A stretch of 64,000 nucleotides of DNA from Bacteroidota bacterium. Lineage in GTDB: Bacteria > Bacteroidota > Bacteroidia > B-17B0 > Aurantibacillaceae. Within the stretch, counting starts at the first letter, position 1, and every line of letters begins with the position of its first letter. This document shows, piece by piece, positions 35,961-44,860 of this stretch. The DNA is taken from NCBI GenBank assembly GCA_021155905.1, contig JAJNBG010000010.1, positions 1-64,000 on the forward strand, written 5' to 3'. A program made the position numbers and the translations under genes. The notes below the pieces were generated by a model. It was not told the DNA's origin, ran no database searches, and worked only from the letters and a program-made list of their open reading frames with translations.

Positions 35961-38033
35961 ATGCTGAAAAAAATATCTCTCCTTCTTTTATTACTAGTCA
36001 CAGGTTCTTCCCTTTTGATTTCCCAGCAGCTACATGCCGATTTAAAATTCACAACTAAAAAAGTATCTGATTGTGAATTTGACCTGCTTTTCAATGTTAC
36101 TATTGACGATGGCTGGCATATGTATTCTTTAAACGAAGTAAAAGATGGTCCTTTACCAACTGTATTTAAATTTGAAAAATCAAGTGAGTACGAATTAGTT
36201 GGTAAGGTAAAACAAAGCGCACCTATTAAGGAATTTGATAAAGTATTTGAAGTGAACGTAGAATACTATGAGCACAAAGCCACTTTTACACAACGGATTA
36301 AATTAAAAACGGATAAAAAAATTAAAATAACCGGTACGTACGAATACCAGGTTTGCACCGATACTAAATGTGACCTTTCACCTCCGGGAGAAACATTTGA
36401 GTTTACTGCACAAGGAACGTCTTCTTGTCTAAATTCGGTTCTGTCAACGACATTGGCATCTAATACACCAACCTTAACCGAAACGGTGGTCGCAGATTCG
36501 GTTGCAGTCAAAGATTCGACAGCTCAGGCTATGCAAATTGAATCGGTAGCTCCGGTAATTTCTGAAGCCGACACAACCCCGGTTGAAGAGCGCTCCTTTT
36601 GGGGAATTTTCATTGCCGGATTTATAGGGGGATTAGCGGCTTTACTAACACCGTGTGTATTTCCTATGATCCCAATGAATGTAAGTTTTTTTACCAAGCA
36701 AAGTAAAACGAAAGCACAGGGAATCCGTAATGCATTATTGTATTCCATTTCCATTATCGTATTATATGTTGGTTTAGGACTCGGGGTAACGTTGATTTTT
36801 GGAGCGGGCGCTTTACATTCCTTATCAACCAACGTATGGTTTAACCTTGCCTTCTTTTTCTTATTACTGGTGTTTGCCATCTCTTTCCTCGGCGCTTTTG
36901 AAATTACGTTGCCAAGCGGGTTCGTGAATAAAATCGACGCAAGGTCTGATAAAGGAGGATACCTTGGGATTTTCTTTATGGCGTTTACATTAGCATTGGT
37001 GTCCTTTTCATGCACCGGGCCAATCATCGGAACATTATTAGTTCAGGCTTCCTCCACAGGGAATATTACGGGACCATTTTTTGGGATGTTTGGTTTTGCA
37101 TTGGCATTGGCACTCCCGTTTGGGTTATTCGCTGCCTTTCCGGGCTGGTTAAATTCATTACCGCAATCAGGAGGATGGTTAAACGCGGTGAAAGTAACTT
37201 TAGGGTTCTTAGAGCTGGCCCTGGCTTTAAAGTTTGCCTCGAATGCGGATTTGGTTGTGCAGGCCGGTATATTAACCCGCGAGGTATTTATAGGTTTATG
37301 GATCGTCATCTTTGCTTTATTGACCATGTATTTATTAGGGATGTATAAAACCTCTCACGACAGTGATCTGAAACATGTTTCGGTCAGTAGATTATTTGTA
37401 GCCATCACATCTTTCTTTGTGACTATTTATTTAATCCCTGGAATGTGGGGAGCACCTTTAAAATTATTCTCAGGAATTTTACCACCGTTGGAATATTCTG
37501 AATCCCCACATGGATTTGGTAGTTCCGTGAATGGTGCAGAAGATGCTGTTTCTATGGACGCAGAATTTGGTAAGTATATGGAAGTGAATAAAAACGGAAT
37601 CGTGCATTTTAAAAACGATTACGAACATGCTCTCGCGTATTCTAAAAAAGTGGGTAAGCCTTTGCTGATTGATTTCACAGGTCATGCCTGTGCCAATTGT
37701 CGTAAAACAGAAGATTATGTCTGGCCGGATTCGGAAGTGACAAAACGTCTAAATAATGATGTGGTACTGGTTTCATTGTATGTGGACGATAAACGGGAAC
37801 TGGATCCGAAAGAATATATGACGGTGCACTGGTATGGTAAAGAAAGACAGATCACCGATATAGGTGATAAATTCAAATACATGGAAGAAAAGGTGTATGG
37901 ACAAAGCACTCAGCCCTTGTACGTATTGGTGGATGGTAATGAAAAAGTCCTGGCGCCTATCCGCGGGTATAATCCAAGCATTCCTGAATACATTACCTGG
38001 CTGCAAAAAGGAATTGATAATTACAAAAAGTAA
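35961..38033 (+). CDS. dsbD: Thiol:disulfide interchange protein DsbD
   Basis: The 690-residue inner membrane protein moves electrons from cytoplasmic thioredoxin to the periplasm. Domains are a signal peptide, the N-terminal DsbD domain (about 25-155, CTDTKC), about eight membrane helices (about 210-500), and a C-terminal thioredoxin-like domain (about 555-690). The membrane part has the redox cysteines in LLTPCVFPMIPM and VSFSCTGP. The C-terminal domain has GHACANCRKTE as its CxxC. All three cysteine pairs are present, so it should be active. dtd follows after 2 bases. Confidence 0.92.
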   Translation: MLKKISLLLLLLVTGSSLLISQQLHADLKFTTKKVSDCEFDLLFNVTIDDGWHMYSLNEVKDGPLPTVFKFEKSSEYELVGKVKQSAPIKEFDKVFEVNVEYYEHKATFTQRIKLKTDKKIKITGTYEYQVCTDTKCDLSPPGETFEFTAQGTSSCLNSVLSTTLASNTPTLTETVVADSVAVKDSTAQAMQIESVAPVISEADTTPVEERSFWGIFIAGFIGGLAALLTPCVFPMIPMNVSFFTKQSKTKAQGIRNALLYSISIIVLYVGLGLGVTLIFGAGALHSLSTNVWFNLAFFFLLLVFAISFLGAFEITLPSGFVNKIDARSDKGGYLGIFFMAFTLALVSFSCTGPIIGTLLVQASSTGNITGPFFGMFGFALALALPFGLFAAFPGWLNSLPQSGGWLNAVKVTLGFLELALALKFASNADLVVQAGILTREVFIGLWIVIFALLTMYLLGMYKTSHDSDLKHVSVSRLFVAITSFFVTIYLIPGMWGAPLKLFSGILPPLEYSESPHGFGSSVNGAEDAVSMDAEFGKYMEVNKNGIVHFKNDYEHALAYSKKVGKPLLIDFTGHACANCRKTEDYVWPDSEVTKRLNNDVVLVSLYVDDKRELDPKEYMTVHWYGKERQITDIGDKFKYMEEKVYGQSTQPLYVLVDGNEKVLAPIRGYNPSIPEYITWLQKGIDNYKK

Positions 38034-38035
38034 AT

Positions 38036-38488
38036 ATGCGTTTTGTTATCCAGCGTGTTTCTGAAGCCTCTGTGAAAATTGCCGGAACAATTTATTCTGA
38101 AATTCAACATGGTTTCCTGGTGTTGGTTGGTATTGAAGAATCCGACAGTAAAGAAGATGCAGACTGGTTGTGTAATAAGTTAATTTCTCTAAGAATTTTT
38201 TCGGACGCAGACGATAAAATGAATCTATCGTTACAGGAAATTCATGGAGATGTTTTACTGGTTTCCCAATTTACTTTATTTGCCTCTACGAAGAAAGGAA
38301 ACCGTCCTTCTTTTATTCGTTCTGCTAAACCGGAGCAGGCGGTTCCTTTGTATGAGTATTGTATTACTCAATTATCCGGACTGCTGAATAAGCCAGTGAG
38401 AACCGGACAGTTTGGCGCAGATATGAAAGTGAGTCTGGTCAACGATGGACCTGTCACCATTTTAATTGATAGCAAGAACAGAGAATAA
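38036..38488 (+). CDS. dtd: D-aminoacyl-tRNA deacylase
   Basis: The 150-residue enzyme frees D-amino acids (and glycine from tRNA-Ala) from mischarged tRNA. MRFVIQRVSEASV at the start, LLVSQFTLFAST (about 77-88) and VSLVNDGPVTI near the C-terminus, with the Gly-cisPro motif, are diagnostic. The length is normal. It is probably co-transcribed with dsbD (2-base gap) and followed by the DUF3592 gene. Confidence 0.95.
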   Translation: MRFVIQRVSEASVKIAGTIYSEIQHGFLVLVGIEESDSKEDADWLCNKLISLRIFSDADDKMNLSLQEIHGDVLLVSQFTLFASTKKGNRPSFIRSAKPEQAVPLYEYCITQLSGLLNKPVRTGQFGADMKVSLVNDGPVTILIDSKNRE

Positions 38489-38512
38489 TTTTATATTAAA
38501 CGTTTGATTTTC

Positions 38513-38956
38513 ATGAATTACCTTGTTGTAATATTTAGTTTGTTGATTGGCATAGGCTGTTTCTGGATAAGCCTTAAAATGATCAGGCTGTATCTGAAGG
38601 TTAAAAAATGGAGTAGGGTAGACGCGCTGGTAAATTCTAAAGAAATAATTATTCATCCGAAGTATTCTACTACCAATACACCTTATGGCTTAAAAGTAAA
38701 TTACACCTACACGCTTAATAATCAAACCTACGAAGGGCACGACGTTTACCTGGCGGAGCTTGCCGGTGGTCAGGCCAATCATATGAAGAGTGATGCTGAA
38801 AATAAATTGAATAAGATTCAGGAGCACATGCCCGTTTTTGTCAATCCACAGGATCCTGCACAATCTGTGATGTATTGTGAAGGTATCGGATTGTATGTTT
38901 TTGTTTTTTGTATGGGGATCCTGTCTCTTTTAATTGGATTGGGTTCGCTGGTATAA
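38513..38956 (+). CDS. DUF3592 membrane protein
   Basis: The 147-residue protein is started at ATG 38513; the track start at 38504 is a TTG three codons upstream. It has a membrane helix at each end (MNYLVVIFSLLIGIGCFWISLKM and LYVFVFCMGILSLLIGLGSLV) enclosing a small beta domain. That domain has YTYTLNNQTYEGHDVYLA and VFVNPQDPAQSVM, the pattern of the DUF3592 family. The function is unknown. It is the last gene of the dsbD-dtd run. Confidence 0.7.
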   Translation: MNYLVVIFSLLIGIGCFWISLKMIRLYLKVKKWSRVDALVNSKEIIIHPKYSTTNTPYGLKVNYTYTLNNQTYEGHDVYLAELAGGQANHMKSDAENKLNKIQEHMPVFVNPQDPAQSVMYCEGIGLYVFVFCMGILSLLIGLGSLV

Positions 38957-38986
38957 CCGAACCGCCTTATTTCCTAAACAAACATA

Positions 38987-39898
38987 TTATTTTTTATCTA
39001 AGCTTAATCGGTAAAGCAATGTTACCTGGAATAATAATCCATCTGAAAAATCAGAATTCAATTGTTTCCGTTTCGGTCCCAGAATAGTTGCAGGGAGACC
39101 TAAATTTGCATTGTCTTTTTCGTCGTACACTTTATAACTCCTTCCTATCGAGTGGCCAAGTTTTGTTTGGAGACTGATGTTCTTTGTGAAATTAAATTTT
39201 ATATACCCATATATTTCGTTGCTTGACCTGGCTATATAAGTATTGGGATGCGTATCGGTTATATGATTTAAATGATAGGATCTTATTTGTCCAACAAAAT
39301 TAACACCAACATTCATCAAAGGTATTATTTGATAATTGATGTCAGCCTGCAGGGGTAACATTAAATTGGCTTCAAATTTTTTGTTAGGACTCAGGTAATA
39401 CAGTCCAGCCATTGGGACAAATAGTGGCCCGAATAATTCTGAATTATAATACAGGCCAACTTTATAATTTAAATTCTCTCTTTTCCTGAATTTAAAAACG
39501 GCAAGACCTCCTAGCTGAAAATCTTTATCAGAATAAGACTTATAATCCGATGCTATTTTTGGTAATGCTACAGCCGTCACCGACCATCTGTCATTGAACT
39601 GTTTATTGATACCTAATTTCAGCGTGGTTGATCCGAAATTGACATAGTCTCCATCGTTAAACAATTTAGTTTGTATGGCTTCGTAGATTATACCGGTAAT
39701 TACGGATGTTTTTTCATTGATTTTTAAAGGTATAGTCAGGTCAGCTGATAGATCATGGATTTTAGTTTTAGCAGAGCTGCTATCAAATTGATTATAGGGT
39801 GTAGTACAGGCACTGATTTTTAAGAGATCCACATAATTCTGAGAAAGAATGATGTTTCCAATTAAAAAGAAAAGTGATGCCAGAATGTATGATTTCAT
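38987..39898 (-). CDS. DUF6268 outer-membrane-like protein
   Basis: The 303-residue protein starts at ATG 39898, giving the signal peptide MKSYILASLFFLIGNIILSQ. The track start at 39922 adds eight residues in front. The rest is a beta-strand-rich outer-membrane barrel pattern (FNDRWSVTAVALPKIASDY, GLYYNSELFGPLFVPMAGLYYLSPNKKFEANLMLPL, LLFQVTLLYRLSL) that fits the DUF6268 family. The function is unknown. Confidence 0.7.
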   Translation of the reverse strand: MKSYILASLFFLIGNIILSQNYVDLLKISACTTPYNQFDSSSAKTKIHDLSADLTIPLKINEKTSVITGIIYEAIQTKLFNDGDYVNFGSTTLKLGINKQFNDRWSVTAVALPKIASDYKSYSDKDFQLGGLAVFKFRKRENLNYKVGLYYNSELFGPLFVPMAGLYYLSPNKKFEANLMLPLQADINYQIIPLMNVGVNFVGQIRSYHLNHITDTHPNTYIARSSNEIYGYIKFNFTKNISLQTKLGHSIGRSYKVYDEKDNANLGLPATILGPKRKQLNSDFSDGLLFQVTLLYRLSLDKK

Positions 39899-40213
39899 AG
39901 TTGAATGTATTAATGTACACAATTAAGATCAAAACTACCATCTGTTGGATGTATCAGGAAATTGATTTCCGAACCGTTTTTCTGAATAATTTTCAAAATC
40001 GCAAAAACCCGAAACTTTTTTTCCTGAAAAGCATGGCGTTTGGAACTATTTAATAATACCCGGATTCTAAGTGCAAAAAATGCAAATTATTAAGCACGGT
40101 TGAATTAGTTTATCCCAATCGTTGTGAGGCCTTGTGTTGTTGATGAATTCAGGAATCAGTGATTAATGTAACTTCTTTCTCACGGAATGTATAATTAACA
40201 GGCTTTGCTAAGA

Positions 40214-40221
40214 TACCTTTG
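40214..40221 (+). promoter_or_regulatory. -7 box of the ice-binding protein gene
   Basis: TACCTTTG is an exact match to TAnnTTTG, 41 bases before the ATG. No TTTG lies at the -33 position, so an activator may be needed. Confidence 0.5.
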
Positions 40222-40227
40222 CAGGGT

Positions 40228-40245
40228 CATGAAACTTCTTTCATG
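40228..40245 (+). promoter_or_regulatory. Inverted repeat in the 5' leader of the ice-binding protein gene
   Basis: CATGAAA, CTTC, TTTCATG is a perfect 7-base stem with a 4-base loop. It is placed where transcription should begin and 17 bases before the ATG. It could be an operator or a 5' stabilising RNA stem. Confidence 0.45.
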
Positions 40246-40262
40246 AAATTAAATTAAGAAAC

Positions 40263-41882
40263 ATGAAAACAAATTTACTTTTTTCAATAGCAACAGTCGT
40301 GCTTTTGATGCCAACAGATATTTTTTCACAGGCTCCCGCTTTAGGGACAGCTGCAAATTTCGCGCTTTTTTCCACCAATGGAGCTGTAACAAACATGGGC
40401 ATTTCACATGTAACCGGAAATGTTGGAACTAATAATGGTTCCAGTACAGGATTCGGAAACGTAAATGGTGTTATGAATGATGGTAATGGAACAAGCGCTC
40501 AATGTGCAGCTGATCTTTTAATTGCGTATAACCAATTAAACTCAACCACTCCCGGTTTTTTCCCTGCTTCTTTAATGGGCAACGGAGATACGCTGACGGC
40601 TGGAGTTTACCAGGTTGCAGGTGGTGCTACTCTTAACCTTGATCTATATCTTGATGCTCAGAATGATCCTAACGCGGTTTTTATTTTTCAGGTGCAGGGC
40701 GCTATGTCCGCAAATGCTTCTGCTAAAGTAAAACTTTTGAATGACGCAATGGCCTGTAATGTGTTTTGGAAGGTTGAAGGATTGGTAAGTCTTGCGGCAG
40801 GTGTTTCCATGAAAGGAACGATCATAGCCAACAACGCTGCTATCAATATCAATACCGGAGATACACTGGAAGGAAGAGCATTGTCAACAGCAGGGGCTGT
40901 AAACACAGATGGCGTTTTAGTTTATACTCCAATTGGTTGTGGCAGTCCAACATTGAACGGTCCAACTGCCCCGGTTTTAGGTGGAGCAGCCTGTTATGCG
41001 GTGTTTTCAGGTAACGGAGCTGTATCTAATTCAGGAATTACTTATTTGACAGGTGATGTGGGAACAAATGTTGGTTTAACAACCGGCTTTAACCCTTTGC
41101 ATGTTAATGGTACTATTCATCCTAATCCGGATGGTTCAACTGCCCAGGCAGCTTCTGATCTCTTGGTTGCCTATACTTATTTAAACACATTACCACATGA
41201 TATTGAATTATTATATCCGGCTCAGTTTGGAAATAATTTAGTATTGACTCCACATACTTATTTGCTGAATGCAGCCACTGTGTTTACAGATACTCTTTAT
41301 TTGAACGCGCTGGGAAACCCAAATGCAGTGTTTGTAATGAAATGTAATGGCGCATTTTCTACAAGCACTTACTCAAAAGTTAAGTTTATAAATGGAACAC
41401 AGGCGAAAAATGTGTATTGGAAAATTGAAGGTGCGGTAGCTATCAATGATTATTCTGTATTTAAAGGAACTATCATTTGTAACAACGGCGCATTGGGAGC
41501 AATTGGCACAGGTGTAAAAATTGATGGAAGAGCCTTGACAACAAACGGTGCGCTTAGTGTTACGGCATCTACAATAAACGCTCAAAATATTCCTACAAAT
41601 TGTGCATCGGTTGGGATTAAAGATTTATCAGGAACTGACGCAGGACTTCAGATTTTCCCAAATCCATTTTCTTCGATGATCACTATTACATTGACTAATG
41701 TATCACAGGATATTAAGACAGAGTTCAAAATGTATGATTTAGTTGGTAAAGAGGTTTATTCACAAACTCTTACACAGCAATCAACACAAATGGAAGTGAC
41801 AGGACTTGAAAAAGGATTGTATTTCTATAAAATATTTAAAGCCAATGTACTTTCCCAATCAGGAAAATTAATTGCAGAATAA
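40263..41882 (+). CDS. Tandem ice-binding-type (DUF3494) protein with T9SS type A sorting domain
   Basis: The 539-residue secreted protein has a signal peptide (MKTNLLFSIATVVLLMPTDIFSQ) and two ice-binding-protein-like DUF3494 domains (about 25-222 and 235-445). Both have the family wording: LGTAANFALFSTNGAV / LGGAACYAVFSGNGAV, GNVGTNNGSSTGF / GDVGTNVGLTTGF, DPNAVFIFQ / NPNAVFVMK, NVFWKVEGLV / NVYWKIEGAV, and the capping GRALSTAGAV / GRALTTNGAL. A type A sorting domain follows (about 462-539, IFPNPFSSMITI). Proteins of this family bind ice and block its growth or anchor cells to it. Delivery by T9SS would put it on the cell surface or outside. Confidence 0.9.
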   Translation: MKTNLLFSIATVVLLMPTDIFSQAPALGTAANFALFSTNGAVTNMGISHVTGNVGTNNGSSTGFGNVNGVMNDGNGTSAQCAADLLIAYNQLNSTTPGFFPASLMGNGDTLTAGVYQVAGGATLNLDLYLDAQNDPNAVFIFQVQGAMSANASAKVKLLNDAMACNVFWKVEGLVSLAAGVSMKGTIIANNAAININTGDTLEGRALSTAGAVNTDGVLVYTPIGCGSPTLNGPTAPVLGGAACYAVFSGNGAVSNSGITYLTGDVGTNVGLTTGFNPLHVNGTIHPNPDGSTAQAASDLLVAYTYLNTLPHDIELLYPAQFGNNLVLTPHTYLLNAATVFTDTLYLNALGNPNAVFVMKCNGAFSTSTYSKVKFINGTQAKNVYWKIEGAVAINDYSVFKGTIICNNGALGAIGTGVKIDGRALTTNGALSVTASTINAQNIPTNCASVGIKDLSGTDAGLQIFPNPFSSMITITLTNVSQDIKTEFKMYDLVGKEVYSQTLTQQSTQMEVTGLEKGLYFYKIFKANVLSQSGKLIAE

Positions 41883-41898
41883 CTAAATACTATCAACG

Positions 41899-41930
41899 AA
41901 AAGCCTCTTTATTAATTTAAAGAGGCTTTT
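41899..41930. terminator. Perfect bidirectional terminator between the ice-binding gene and recJ
   Basis: AAAAGCCTCTTT and AAAGAGGCTTTT form a perfect 12-base stem with an 8-base loop, flanked by A- and T-runs. It serves both converging genes. Confidence 0.9.
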
Positions 41931-41944
41931 TTATGTTCTGATTT

Positions 41945-43690
41945 TTAAGAAGCTTTGATCTCATCGATCAACAACTGAATGGAAGTGGCCCCCCGGAACT
42001 CATTTACTTTGATTTTATAAACGATATCAACCGGAATATTGCGTTTAAAGAAATTAAGGTAATCTCCTTTATTGAAACCAATGGCTTCCAGTTTTGTTAG
42101 TTTAGTGTTGGGTTGGTAAACTTCCAGTTTCAAATGATTGTTCCCAACAAGTCTCGCAAATCCGGTATCCAACACACCACGGCTACAGAAAACCGGCGTC
42201 ATGTTATGAGGGCCATGAGGAGCAAACTGATTTAAAATCCGGATGAGTTTATCATTGATGTCATCCAGTAAAATCTCCAGGTCAATCTCCACGGTCGGAA
42301 TTAACATTTCAGGTTTGATGGTACGTGAGACCTCATGTTCGAAAGCTTCGATAAAGGCTTTGATGTTACCTGTTTTCAGAGAAAGCCCTGCCGCAAATTT
42401 ATGTCCGCCAAATTGTTCCAACAAATGGCTGCAGTTCTCAATGGCTGTATACACGTCAAAATCTTTCACGCTTCTTGCTGAACCGGTTGCCATGCCATTG
42501 GACTCGGTTAAAATAATGGTAGGCTTATAATAGCGCTCAATCATACGGGACGCCACAATGCCAACCACCCCTTTGTGCCAGGAAGGATTAAATAAGACAG
42601 TTGATTTCTTAAATGGCGTGATCGGATCACGGTCTAATGTTTCGAACGCTTCATCAGTGATGCTGATATCAATATCACGTCGCGTTAAATTGGTCTCATT
42701 TATCTTTTTTGAAAATTCAGTAGCTTCATCTGTATTGCTGATCAACAACTCCACCGCTTTGGAACCGTGTTCGATTCGACCGGCTGCATTAATGCGTGGC
42801 GCAATGGTAAATACCAGTGTATTAATGTCCAGTTCTTTTTCCTGCTTATTTAATGCCAGTAAAGCTTTTAAGCCCGGACGAGGATCGGCATTCAATTGCT
42901 TCAATCCAAAATGCGCCAATACACGGTTCTCACCGGTGATGGGTACAATATCTGCTGCAATACTGGTTACGACCAGGTCCAGGTAATCAAATACTTCCTG
43001 TTCATCCATTCCGTTTTGAATACAAAACGCTTGCGCCAGTTTGAACCCTATGCCGCAACCGGCTAATTCTTTGTAAGGGTAAGGGCAATCATCTTGTTTT
43101 GGATCCAATACCGCTACAGCTTTTGGAATTTCATCTCCCGGTAAGTGATGATCACAAATGATGAAATCAATGTTCTTTGAATTGGCATAATCAATTTTAT
43201 CATTGGCTTTGATCCCGCAATCCAAAGCAATAATTAATGAGTAATTATTTTCTTCGGCATAATCAATGCTCTTAAAGGAGATGCCATAACCTTCTGCATA
43301 ACGGTCAGGGATATAATAGCGTATTTCCGGAATGTATTTTCTGAAAAAGCTATACACCAAAGCGACCGACGTTGTACCATCCACATCATAATCGCCAAAA
43401 ATCATCACTTTTTCATGGTTGGCAATGGCTTTGATAATGCGTTCGATAGCCGCGCCCATGCCTTTCATTAAAAAAGGATCATGCAGCATATCTAATGAAG
43501 GGCGGAAAAAAGTTTTAGCATCGTCAAAACTTTTAATACCTCTTAAGGATAATAATTTGGCAATGGTTTCATCAACGGCAAGACTTGCCTGCAGGGAAGA
43601 AATGTCTTCAGCCTGTTTCGCCTGGTGTATGTTCCATTTTTTTTCCAAACCGTTTGTTTTTAAGTCAGTTCGTGCTGTCACCCTGAGCAT
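41945..43690 (-). CDS. recJ: Single-stranded-DNA-specific exonuclease RecJ
   Basis: The 581-residue 5'-3' nuclease of the DHH family works in recombination and mismatch repair. Motifs in order are FGDYDVDGTTS (about 98-108), ALDCGIK, CDHHLPGDE (DHH), GCGIGFKLAQAF, PRINAAGRIEHG of the DHHA1 domain, and GGHKFAAGLSLK, with an OB-like C-terminal domain. The ATG at 43690 lies inside a dispersed repeat (43664-43730), so the first nine residues are repeat-derived. A TTG at 43648 would give the more usual start EKKWNI. The true start is thus uncertain, with 43648 somewhat favoured. Confidence 0.92.
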   Translation of the reverse strand: MLRVTARTDLKTNGLEKKWNIHQAKQAEDISSLQASLAVDETIAKLLSLRGIKSFDDAKTFFRPSLDMLHDPFLMKGMGAAIERIIKAIANHEKVMIFGDYDVDGTTSVALVYSFFRKYIPEIRYYIPDRYAEGYGISFKSIDYAEENNYSLIIALDCGIKANDKIDYANSKNIDFIICDHHLPGDEIPKAVAVLDPKQDDCPYPYKELAGCGIGFKLAQAFCIQNGMDEQEVFDYLDLVVTSIAADIVPITGENRVLAHFGLKQLNADPRPGLKALLALNKQEKELDINTLVFTIAPRINAAGRIEHGSKAVELLISNTDEATEFSKKINETNLTRRDIDISITDEAFETLDRDPITPFKKSTVLFNPSWHKGVVGIVASRMIERYYKPTIILTESNGMATGSARSVKDFDVYTAIENCSHLLEQFGGHKFAAGLSLKTGNIKAFIEAFEHEVSRTIKPEMLIPTVEIDLEILLDDINDKLIRILNQFAPHGPHNMTPVFCSRGVLDTGFARLVGNNHLKLEVYQPNTKLTKLEAIGFNKGDYLNFFKRNIPVDIVYKIKVNEFRGATSIQLLIDEIKAS

Positions 43691-43730
43691 GTCACTTCGA
43701 GCGGAGTCGAGAAGCGAAGGGCGAGAACAG
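43664..43730. repeat. Dispersed repeat, copy 2 (shares both ends with 351-396)
   Basis: The element starts GTCAGTTCGTGCTGT, continues CACCCTGAGC, and ends GCGAGAACAG, like the copy at 351-396. Its middle is longer and holds CACTTCGAGCGGAGTCGAG. It overlaps the annotated 5' end of recJ. Confidence 0.6.
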
Positions 43731-43740
43731 ACATTTGATA

Positions 43741-44454
43741 TTAAGCAATGTTATGATAAACAGCCATCACATCATCGTCATCTTCCATTTTATCCAGCAT
43801 TTTTTGAAATTCAATTTCCTGTTCTTCTGTTAATTCCTTAGTTGTAGTTGGAATAAAGGTTTTAATCGTTTCTTTAACAACGTATTTTTTTTCCTCCAAG
43901 CCGGCCTGCATGACCCCAAAATCAGTAAAAGCCACTTGCACGATCAGTTCATTGGCTTCATCATCCCATGTTAAATCTTCCGCACCAAAATCAATAATGT
44001 CCAATTCCACATCATCATGATTTAAGCCGGTAGAATCTATTTTAAATAAGCCCTTTCGTTCAAACATAAAGCTTACCGAACCGGTTGTTCCTACCGAACC
44101 GTTCGCACGGCTAAAATACAGACGTAAATTGGCAATTGTGCGTGTCGGGTTATCGGTGGCACATTCTACCAATACAGGAACTCCGAAAGGACCATAACCT
44201 TCGTAAACAACTTCATCATAATTACTGGTGTCTTTTTCAGAAGCACGCTTAATAGCAGCATCGATGTTTGCTTTAGGCATATTCACTGCTTTTGCATTTG
44301 CAATACAAGCCCTTAAACGTGGGTTTAACTCTGGATGAGGGCCGCTCAGCTTAACCGCCATGACTATTTCTTTCCCGATTTTAGTAAACTGCTTCGCCAT
44401 TTTAGCGTAGCGCTTGAACATTGTTGCTTTCCTTGTTTGAAAAATACGTCCCAT
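43741..44454 (-). CDS. yebC: YebC/PmpR family protein
   Basis: The 237-residue cytoplasmic protein belongs to the YebC/TACO1 family. Members have been described as transcription regulators and, more recently, as factors that help ribosomes through difficult sequences. MGRIFQTRKATMFKRYAKMAKQFTKIGKEI is a typical start (usually MGRAFEFRKARKMKRW). NPRLRACIANAKAVNMPKANIDAAIKRA, YEGYGPFGVPVLVECATDNPTRT and GSVGTTGSVSFMFERKG are strongly conserved. It lies upstream of recJ on the same strand. Confidence 0.92.
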   Translation of the reverse strand: MGRIFQTRKATMFKRYAKMAKQFTKIGKEIVMAVKLSGPHPELNPRLRACIANAKAVNMPKANIDAAIKRASEKDTSNYDEVVYEGYGPFGVPVLVECATDNPTRTIANLRLYFSRANGSVGTTGSVSFMFERKGLFKIDSTGLNHDDVELDIIDFGAEDLTWDDEANELIVQVAFTDFGVMQAGLEEKKYVVKETIKTFIPTTTKELTEEQEIEFQKMLDKMEDDDDVMAVYHNIA

Positions 44455-44486
44455 CGATTTTAAGTCTTAAATTGTCTAAATTTCGA

Positions 44487-44494
44487 CAAATTTA
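44487..44494 (-). promoter_or_regulatory. -7 box of yebC
   Basis: On the minus strand TAAATTTG matches TAnnTTTG exactly, 32 bases before the yebC ATG. Confidence 0.4.
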
Positions 44495-44544
44495 ACTCAA
44501 AATCCCAATAGCTTCACTACTTTTACTATAAATTAAGAACAAAA

Positions 44545-44859
44545 ATGAACTCTTTACCATCCTTAAACTCTTTTCAGATTCACATTACTTTACCTGATTT
44601 TTTTTCCCGTCGTTTTGCCGCGTTGATTCCTCAACAGCGTGAACGTGTGAATCAGTTACTGGAGGAACGCGTGATCCTGAATTATGCCCTTGATATGGAA
44701 AGAAGCCATTTATGGGTGACGATGCAGGCCAAAGATCAGGAAGCCATTATGGATATTTTAGCGACCTTTCCTATCATCAAAGATGTGAAAGTGGAAATTT
44801 TTGAATTGGCATTTTTTGACACGGCGCATATGGGACTCCCGGAATTGAATATGAATTAA
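44545..44859 (+). CDS. Small protein of muconolactone-isomerase-like (dimeric alpha/beta barrel) type
   Basis: The 104-residue protein has no signal peptide. FQIHITLPDFFSRRFAALIPQQRERVNQLLEERVILNYALDMERSHLWVTMQA has the strand-helix-strand order of ferredoxin-like dimeric barrels (muconolactone isomerase/YciI-like). IKDVKVEIFELAFFD forms the closing strand. Similar stand-alone proteins are common in Bacteroidota and no function is established. It meets the OmpA gene tail to tail with one base between stop codons. Confidence 0.6.
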   Translation: MNSLPSLNSFQIHITLPDFFSRRFAALIPQQRERVNQLLEERVILNYALDMERSHLWVTMQAKDQEAIMDILATFPIIKDVKVEIFELAFFDTAHMGLPELNMN

Positions 44860-44860
44860 C

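Larger units (their letters stand above)
39899..40262 (+). other. Long intergenic region upstream of the ice-binding protein gene
   Basis: About 360 bases with no ORF of note. The 3' part holds a good -7 box (40214-40221) and a short inverted repeat just downstream (40228-40245), both listed separately. The rest is AT-rich and I see no RNA gene or riboswitch pattern. The unusual length for this compact genome suggests regulatory input to the ice-binding gene. Confidence 0.5.

Noticed and set aside
36524-37027. 167-residue ORF antisense to dsbD
   Set aside because: It mirrors the membrane-helix codons of dsbD, whose product has clear family motifs.
42558-42986. 142-residue ORF antisense to recJ
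   Set aside because: recJ motifs are continuous on the other strand; the antisense product is a composition shadow.
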